Shown: positions 59,274 through 64,000 of the stretch, piece after piece
Position numbering within the stretch: position 1 is the stretch's first letter
Layout of the letters: each line of letters opens with the position of its first letter
Source of the DNA: Ferrovibrio sp046297895
Lineage (GTDB): Bacteria; Pseudomonadota; Alphaproteobacteria; Ferrovibrionales; Ferrovibrionaceae
Length of the DNA stretch: 64,000 bases
Direction: 5' to 3'
Assembly: GCF_046297895.1 (NCBI RefSeq)
Contig: NZ_JBKBHC010000003.1
Location: 248,001 to 312,000, forward strand
Made by a program: the position numbers and the translations under genes
The notes under the pieces: model-generated
Database searches by the model: none
What the model was told of the DNA's origin: nothing
The model's input: only the letters and a program-made list of their open reading frames with translations

Positions 59274-59891
59274 TCAGGGCGTTTCCAGTTTGTGCGCCTG
59301 GAAGGCGGGCAGGGCCTCGGCGCGGGCGGTAAGGTCGTGCAGTTTCGGATACAAGCCGCTGCCGATCAGTTCGGGCAGCATGGCCTGCAGGAAGGTCACC
59401 GTCACCGCAGCGGTGATGTCGGCCATGGTCAGCCGCTCGCCCTGCAGCCAGGGACTTTGCGGCCGCTGTTCAAGTGCCGCCAGGCCGCCGGTGGCCTGAC
59501 GCAGCAGATGCTGGCGCCAGGGCTCGTGGATTTTCTCCGCCGGCCGGCGGCGCACCTCGTAGATCGCATTCACCGCCTTGTCCAGCACGCCGCTGCCGAT
59601 CGCCATCAGCTGCAAGCAGTCGCGCCGCGCCTTGCCATGCGGCGGGATCAGGCTTTTCGCCGGCCCCACAAGGTCCATCAGGTAGTCGAGGATCGCACCG
59701 GATTCGATCAGCGTGTCGCCGTCCTCCAGTTGCAACGCCGGCACGCGGCCGACCGGGTTGATTTCCAGCCCACGATCCGGATCGGCCGTCACCGAGAGGT
59801 ATTCGCGCGCATGCGGCACGTCCAGCATGGTCATGGCAATCGCCACGCGGCGCGTATAGGGCGACAGGTTGCGGCCGATCAGCGTCATCAT
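59274..59891 (-). CDS. Glutathione S-transferase
   Basis: A 205-residue cytosolic GST. The N-terminal thioredoxin fold begins MTLIGRNLSPYTRRVAIAMTML (catalytic Ser about 10) with GRVPALQLEDGDTLIESGAILDYL (key cis-Pro and Glu-Ser, about 48-66). The C-terminal helical domain contains SPWLQGERLTMADITAAVTVTF (about 146-167). Substrates are not known. It is convergent with the RNA ligase-like gene and lies upstream of nothing else on its strand before the leuB terminator. Confidence 0.88.
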   Translation of the reverse strand: MMTLIGRNLSPYTRRVAIAMTMLDVPHAREYLSVTADPDRGLEINPVGRVPALQLEDGDTLIESGAILDYLMDLVGPAKSLIPPHGKARRDCLQLMAIGSGVLDKAVNAIYEVRRRPAEKIHEPWRQHLLRQATGGLAALEQRPQSPWLQGERLTMADITAAVTVTFLQAMLPELIGSGLYPKLHDLTARAEALPAFQAHKLETP

Positions 59892-59960
59892 GGTCTTGCC
59901 CTCCCGGTAACGGCGGCAAGAGTTGCGCCATCGCGCGTCGATGGCAAGGGGCTGTCATGA

Positions 59961-59990
59961 AAAAGGCCGGGATAAGTCCCGGCCTTTTTG
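59961..59990. terminator. Bidirectional terminator between leuB and the GST gene
   Basis: AAAAAGGCCGGGA and TCCCGGCCTTTTT around a four-base loop form a near-perfect stem with A and T tails on both sides. It lies 24 bases after the leuB stop on the minus strand, so it ends the leuCDB transcript. Confidence 0.9.
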
Positions 59991-60013
59991 TATCGGTGCA
60001 ATGCGTGGCGGCG

Positions 60014-61126
60014 TTATGCCGCCAGCTTGTCCAACTCCTTGAGCAGAGCATCGCCCATGCCGCTGGTGCCGACCTTGGCGGAACCGCCTCCCAGATCGGC
60101 GGTGCGCACGCCGCTTTTCAGCACATTCTCGGCGGCCTTGTCGATCAGGTCGGCATCGGCGCCCAGGTCGTAGGCATAGCGCAGGGCCATCGAGAAGCTC
60201 TGGATGGTGGCGAGCGGGTTGGCCACGCCCTTGCCGGCGATATCGGGCGCCGAGCCATGCACCGGCTCGAACAGCGCCATGCGGCGGCCAGTCGCCGGAT
60301 CGGCAGCGCCGATCGAGGCCGAGGGCAGCATGCCGAGCGAACCGGTCAGCATCGCGGCCTCGTCCGAGAGGATGTCGCCGAACAGGTTGTCGGTCACCAT
60401 CACGTCGAACTGCTTCGGGTTGCGCACCAGCTGCATGGCGCCGTTATCGGCATACATATGCTCAAGCTGCACGTCTTTGTACTTCTCCTGGTGCAGCTTG
60501 GTGACTTCCTCGCGCCACAGCACGCCGGATTCCATCACATTGGCCTTTTCCAGCGAGGTGACCTTGTTGTTGCGCTTCTGCGCCAGCTCGAAGGCCACGG
60601 CGGCCACGCGGCGGATTTCGCTCGTGGTGTAGACCTGGGTGTTGATGCCGCGGCGCTCGCCGTTGGGCAGGGTCTCGATGCCGCGCGGCTGGCCGAAATA
60701 GACGCCGCCGGTGAGCTCGCGCACGATCATGATGTCCAGCCCGCGCACCAGTTCAGGCTTCAGGCTGCTGGCTTCCACCAGGGCGTCGAAGCATTTCGCC
60801 GGGCGCAGGTTGGCGAACAGGTCCATTTCCTTGCGCAGGCGCAAAAGGCCGCGCTCCGGCTTCTTGTCGAAGGGCAGGTTGTCCCATTTCGGGCCGCCCA
60901 CCGCGCCCAGCAGCACCACGCCGCAATCCAGCGCGTCCTGCATGGTCTTGTCGGCCAGCGGCGTGCCGTGCTTGTCATAGGCGGCGCCGCCGACCAGGTC
61001 TTCCTTCACGTCGAAGGAAACATGCCGGCGCTTGTCCATCCATTCGATCACCCGGCGCACTTCGCCCATCACCTCGGGGCCGATCCCGTCGCCGGGCAGC
61101 ATCAGCATGGTACGGTTGGAAGCCAT
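60014..61126 (-). CDS. leuB: 3-isopropylmalate dehydrogenase
   Basis: A 370-residue NAD enzyme that oxidatively decarboxylates 3-isopropylmalate in leucine synthesis. MLMLPGDGIGPEVMGEVRRVIEWM is the N-terminal nucleotide-site region; LLGAVGGPKWDN, RPAKCF, IVRELTGGVYFGQPRGIE (with substrate-binding residues), YTTSEIRRVAAVAFELA and MVTDNLFGDILSDEAAMLTGSLGMLPSASIG follow in order. It is the last gene of leuC-leuD-leuB and is separated from leuD by a REP-like element of 75 bases. Confidence 0.96.
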   Translation of the reverse strand: MASNRTMLMLPGDGIGPEVMGEVRRVIEWMDKRRHVSFDVKEDLVGGAAYDKHGTPLADKTMQDALDCGVVLLGAVGGPKWDNLPFDKKPERGLLRLRKEMDLFANLRPAKCFDALVEASSLKPELVRGLDIMIVRELTGGVYFGQPRGIETLPNGERRGINTQVYTTSEIRRVAAVAFELAQKRNNKVTSLEKANVMESGVLWREEVTKLHQEKYKDVQLEHMYADNGAMQLVRNPKQFDVMVTDNLFGDILSDEAAMLTGSLGMLPSASIGAADPATGRRMALFEPVHGSAPDIAGKGVANPLATIQSFSMALRYAYDLGADADLIDKAAENVLKSGVRTADLGGGSAKVGTSGMGDALLKELDKLAA

Positions 61127-61156
61127 TCTTTCAGTCCTCTCTCAGTCTCTTTAATC

Positions 61157-61231
61157 GTCATGCCCGGCCTTGTGCCGGGCATCCACGTCTTAAAAGAACT
61201 CGTGGATGCTCGGGCCAAGCCCGAGCATGAC
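61157..61231. repeat. REP-like long palindromic element, copy 2
   Basis: A 75-base element between leuD and leuB with the same plan as 55050-55128: GTCATGCCCGG, an inner hairpin (GCCCGGC-cttgt-GCCGGGC), CCACGTCTTA, an A-rich centre, CGTGGATG, a second inner hairpin (GCTCGGGC-caa-GCCCGAGC) and CATGAC. As it is transcribed inside the leu operon it may affect mRNA stability. Confidence 0.8.
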
Positions 61232-61250
61232 GGCTTTGGTATGGGGGCGT

Positions 61251-61874
61251 TCAGCGCCCCGCCTGGGCGTAGAGCCAGGGCTGGGTGCGATGCTGCCTGC
61301 TCTCGAAGGCGTCGATCTTCGCCTTCTTCTCCAGCGTCAGCCCGATATTGTCCAGGCCGTTCAGCAGGCAGTGCTTCTTGAAGGCGTCGATCTCGAACTT
61401 GATGGTGCCGCCATCGGGGCCTTTGATCTCTTGGCGCTCCAGATCGACGGTGACGCGGGCATTCTGGCCTCGCTTGGCGTCGTCCATCAGCTTGTCCACA
61501 TCGGCCTGCGGCAGCTTGATCGGCAGGATGCCATTCTGGAAGCAGTTGTTGTAGAAGATGTCGGCAAACGAGGGCGCGATCACGCAGCGGATGCCGTAAT
61601 CCAGCAGGGCCCAGGGGGCGTGCTCGCGGCTCGAGCCGCAGCCGAAATTATCGCCGGCCACCAGGATCTGCGCGCCCTTGTATTGTGGCTGGTTCATGAA
61701 GAAATCCGGCACTGGCTTGCCATCCGGCGTCTCGCGCAGCTCGAAGAACAGGCCCTTCGCCAGCCCGGTGCGCTCCACCGTCTTCAGGAACTGCTTGGGG
61801 ATGATCATGTCGGTGTCGACATTGATCATCGGCAGCGGGGCGGCCACGGCCGTCAGTGTGGTGAACTTGTCCAT
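61251..61874 (-). CDS. leuD: 3-isopropylmalate dehydratase small subunit
   Basis: A 207-residue swivel-domain subunit that with LeuC isomerises 2- to 3-isopropylmalate. MDKFTTLTAVAAPLPMINVDTDMIIPKQFLKT (key Asn-x-Asp-Thr-Asp-x-Ile-Ile-Pro-Lys, about 18-27) and ILVAGDNFGCGSSREHAPWAL (key Gly-Cys-Gly-Ser-Ser-Arg-Glu, about 76-82) define the family. Twenty-one bases separate it from leuC. Confidence 0.96.
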   Translation of the reverse strand: MDKFTTLTAVAAPLPMINVDTDMIIPKQFLKTVERTGLAKGLFFELRETPDGKPVPDFFMNQPQYKGAQILVAGDNFGCGSSREHAPWALLDYGIRCVIAPSFADIFYNNCFQNGILPIKLPQADVDKLMDDAKRGQNARVTVDLERQEIKGPDGGTIKFEIDAFKKHCLLNGLDNIGLTLEKKAKIDAFESRQHRTQPWLYAQAGR

Positions 61875-61895
61875 GTCTGTCTCTCCCTGTCCGGC

Positions 61896-63308
61896 TCAGG
61901 CGATCTTGCGTACGTCGGCCAGCTTGCCGGCAATCGCCGCCGCCGCCGCCATGGCCGGGCTCATCAGATGGGTGCGGCCGCGCGCGCCCTGGCGGCCTTC
62001 GAAATTGCGGTTCGAGGTGGAGGCGCAGCGTTCCTCGGGCTTCAGCTTGTCGGCATTCATCGCCAGGCACATCGAGCAGCCCGGCTCGCGCCATTCGAAG
62101 CCGGCCTCGAGGAAGATCTTGTCCAGGCCTTCCTCCTCGGCCTGGTGCTTCACCAGGCCCGAACCGGGCACCACCATGGCCTGCACGCCAGCGGCCACCT
62201 TGCGGCCCTTGGCCACGGCGGCAGCGGCGCGCAGGTCCTCGATGCGGCCATTGGTGCAGGAGCCGATGAAGACACGCTGGATCGGCACGGTATCCAGCTT
62301 CTCGCCCGGCTTCAGCCCCATGTAGTTCAGCGCGCGCTCCAGGGCGGCGCGCTTCTGCTCGTCCTTCACGTCACTCGGATTGGGCACCATGCCGGTGATC
62401 GGCGCCACGTCCTGCGGGCTGGTGCCCCAGGTGATATGCGGCGCGATGTCCTCGGCCTTCAGTTCCACCACGGTGTCGTAATGCGCGCCCGGATCGCTGG
62501 GCAGGGTCTTCCACCAAGCCAGCGCCTGTTCCCAGGCGGCGCCCTTGGGCGCATGCGGCTTGCCCTTCACATACTCAAACGTCTTCTCGTCGGGTGCGAT
62601 CAGGCCGGCGCGGGCGCCCGCCTCGATCGACATGTTGCACACCGTCATGCGGCCTTCCATGGAAAGGGCGCGGATGGCGCTGCCGGTATATTCCATCACA
62701 TAGCCGGTGCCGCCGGCGGTGCCGATCTTCCCGATGATGGCGAGGATGATATCCTTGGCCGTCACACCGGGGCCGAGCTGGCCGTCGATGTTGATCTTCA
62801 TGTTCTTGGCCTTGCGCTGCGGCAGGGTCTGGGTCGCCAGCACATGCTCGACTTCCGAGGTGCCGATGCCGAAGGCCAGGCTGCCGAAGGCGCCATGGGT
62901 GGAGGTGTGGCTGTCGCCGCACACGATGGTCATGCCCGGCTGGGTATAGCCCTGTTCCGGGCCGACGATGTGCACGATGCCCTGGTTGATGTCGTTCATC
63001 GGGTAGTAGTTGACGCCGAACTCCCGGGCATTGCGGTCCAGCGTCTCGACCTGGATGCGCGCCTCCTCGTCCTCGAACACGAACTGGGCGCGGTCGGGCG
63101 TGGTCGGCACGTTGTGGTCGGGCACCGCCACGGTGCGGTCGGGGCGGCGCACCTTGCGGCCGGCGGCCTTCAGGCCGGCAAAAGCTTGAGGTGATGTCAC
63201 CTCATGCACCAGGTGCAGGTCGATATAGAGCAGGCCGTTGCCCTCGGAATCGATGTCGACGAGGTGGCTGTCCCAGATCTTGTCATACAGGGTGCGGGGC
63301 GCGGTCAT
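61896..63308 (-). CDS. leuC: 3-isopropylmalate dehydratase large subunit
   Basis: A 470-residue aconitase-family subunit with a [4Fe-4S] cluster. It begins RTLYDKIWDSHLV, contains ICGDSHTSTHGAFGSLAFGIGTSEVEHVLATQTL (key Gly-Asp-Ser-His-Thr-x-Thr), FIGSCTNGRIEDLRAAA and the cluster cysteines in GCSMCLAMN. Start at 63308 gives the family N-terminus; a longer frame to 63470 covers the region divergent from the LysR gene. No leader peptide rich in Leu codons was found in 63309-63468. Confidence 0.96.
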   Translation of the reverse strand: MTAPRTLYDKIWDSHLVDIDSEGNGLLYIDLHLVHEVTSPQAFAGLKAAGRKVRRPDRTVAVPDHNVPTTPDRAQFVFEDEEARIQVETLDRNAREFGVNYYPMNDINQGIVHIVGPEQGYTQPGMTIVCGDSHTSTHGAFGSLAFGIGTSEVEHVLATQTLPQRKAKNMKINIDGQLGPGVTAKDIILAIIGKIGTAGGTGYVMEYTGSAIRALSMEGRMTVCNMSIEAGARAGLIAPDEKTFEYVKGKPHAPKGAAWEQALAWWKTLPSDPGAHYDTVVELKAEDIAPHITWGTSPQDVAPITGMVPNPSDVKDEQKRAALERALNYMGLKPGEKLDTVPIQRVFIGSCTNGRIEDLRAAAAVAKGRKVAAGVQAMVVPGSGLVKHQAEEEGLDKIFLEAGFEWREPGCSMCLAMNADKLKPEERCASTSNRNFEGRQGARGRTHLMSPAMAAAAAIAGKLADVRKIA

Positions 63309-63468
63309 GGCGGCTGGTCCGTTCTCTTGCGTACTTTTATTGCGAGTACAGGGCGTTTCGGGGCCAAAAATGGCCGGGGAATTCAACCCGACCGGCCCCC
63401 GTCCGTCCAGAGCCGATTGCATTCCGCGCGGTGGATTTAAATTCGCCTCCGGCTTAAAAGAAATTCCC

Positions 63469-64000
63469 ATGCCTCATCTGCCCAGCCGCCGCCTGCTGCC
63501 CCTCAACGCCCTGAAGGCCTTTGAGGCCGCCGGGCGCCACCTAAATTTCACCGCTGCCGCCGAGGAACTCTCGGTCACGCTGTCGGCGATTTCCCACCAG
63601 ATCCGCCAGCTCGAGGAACTGTTGGGTGTGCCGCTGTTCCACCGCACCCGCAAGGGCCTGGTGCTTTCCACGGAAGGCCAGCTCATCCTGCCCGACGTGC
63701 AGGAGGGCTTCGACCACCTGGCCTCGGCGCTTTCCAAGCTGGAGGCCCGGCGCGGCGAGGGCACGCTCACGGTGTCGATGCTCTCCACCTTCGCCATGCG
63801 CTGGTTCATCCCGCGCCTGCCGCGTTTCCAGGAGCAGTATCCCGATATCGAGGTGCGCATCACCACCTCGCTGAAACCCGCCGACCTGGAGCGCGAGGGC
63901 ATCGATTGCGCCATCCGCCATGGCGACGGTGTGTGGCCCGGCCTGTCCTGCACGCGGCTGTTCTCGGAATCGCTGGTACCGGTGGCGCATCCGAAATTTG
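63469..64000 (+). CDS. LysR-family regulator (GcvA-like), C-terminus beyond the window
   Basis: Only the first 177 residues are visible. The HTH is at about residues 10-60: LLPLNALKAFEAAGRHLNFTAAAEELSVTLSAISHQIRQLEELLGVPLFHRT (recognition helix SVTLSAISHQIRQLE). The start of the substrate-binding domain follows (GTLTVSMLSTFAMRWFIPRLPRFQEQYPDIEVRI), with the Met-Arg-Trp-x-Ile-Pro-Arg-Leu pattern of the GcvA/AmpR group. It is divergent from leuC, 160 bases away, and could control the leu operon or an unseen target. Confidence 0.88.
   Translation, partial: MPHLPSRRLLPLNALKAFEAAGRHLNFTAAAEELSVTLSAISHQIRQLEELLGVPLFHRTRKGLVLSTEGQLILPDVQEGFDHLASALSKLEARRGEGTLTVSMLSTFAMRWFIPRLPRFQEQYPDIEVRITTSLKPADLEREGIDCAIRHGDGVWPGLSCTRLFSESLVPVAHPKF

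Noticed and set aside
55050..61231. CRISPR repeats or transposon ends for the palindromic elements
   Set aside because: Only two full copies 6 kb apart, no spacers of regular length, no target-site duplication or transposase.

Overview
The window looks like chromosomal DNA of a free-living, GC-rich alphaproteobacterium, plausibly of the Rhodospirillales type. This rests on the gene complement: the cell-cycle phosphotransferase ChpT, a SigF/NrsF redox sigma pair, three short PAS_5-type proteins, Usg, ethylmalonyl-CoA pathway enzymes and a leuC-leuD-leuB order. The exact genus is an inference. No rRNA, tRNA, CRISPR array, insertion sequence or prophage was recognised. Most of the window is housekeeping metabolism in short operons, with small regulator-plus-target modules between them.

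Layout. 1-3.1 kb: a metal-uptake locus on the minus strand, made of a TonB-dependent receptor and a DUF4198 periplasmic protein, preceded by a cobalamin riboswitch and a Zur-like palindrome. 3.1-6 kb: chpT, a DUF3553 protein, cysQ, a hemolysin-III membrane protein and a Spy-like periplasmic protein. 6-10.3 kb: three minus-strand CoA-metabolism genes (feruloyl-CoA synthase-like ligase, acrylyl-CoA reductase, thiolase), the last two each followed by a terminator. 10.5-12 kb: a peptidoglycan-active protein coupled to a small membrane protein. 12-17.8 kb: usg, gmhA, dihydroorotase, two LPS-type glycosyltransferases, ygfZ and tag. 17.8-21 kb: an alpha/beta hydrolase fused in frame to an acyl-CoA dehydrogenase, divergent from an HxlR regulator that carries a one-base frameshift.

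23-31.3 kb is a complete assimilatory sulfate reduction operon on the minus strand: cysG, DUF2849, cysI, DUF934, cysH, cysD, cysNC and a TauE/SafE permease. 31.5-38.8 kb holds a membrane protein, an MmyB-like regulator, a CBS/BON protein, a TetR-hotdog pair divergent from a nitronate monooxygenase across a large palindrome, mmsA and zapE. 38.8-47.5 kb holds a pentapeptide-repeat protein, sdhCDAB, an ammonium transporter, and mesaconyl-CoA hydratase with a malyl-CoA thioesterase/lyase. 47.5-49.4 kb holds pdxY and two tandem PAS_5 genes.

The most notable locus is at 49.5-53.3 kb. A bufferin-type RiPP operon encodes a DUF2282 precursor with four cysteines, a DUF692 multinuclear iron oxidase, a DUF2063 partner and a DoxX membrane protein. 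It is divergent from a SigF-type ECF sigma factor and its NrsF membrane anti-sigma. Both divergent promoters match GTAACA-N16-CGAA exactly, so the locus reads as a self-contained stress or metal-responsive circuit that makes a modified metal-binding periplasmic peptide.

53.3-64 kb holds asd, a TetR/DUF1348/GST/isomerase group that looks like a detoxification module, a tandem duplication of LysE-type exporters that carried along the 5' end of the neighbouring RNA ligase-like gene, leuCDB, and a LysR regulator cut by the window end. Two long palindromic intergenic elements (55.05 and 61.16 kb) belong to one REP-like family.
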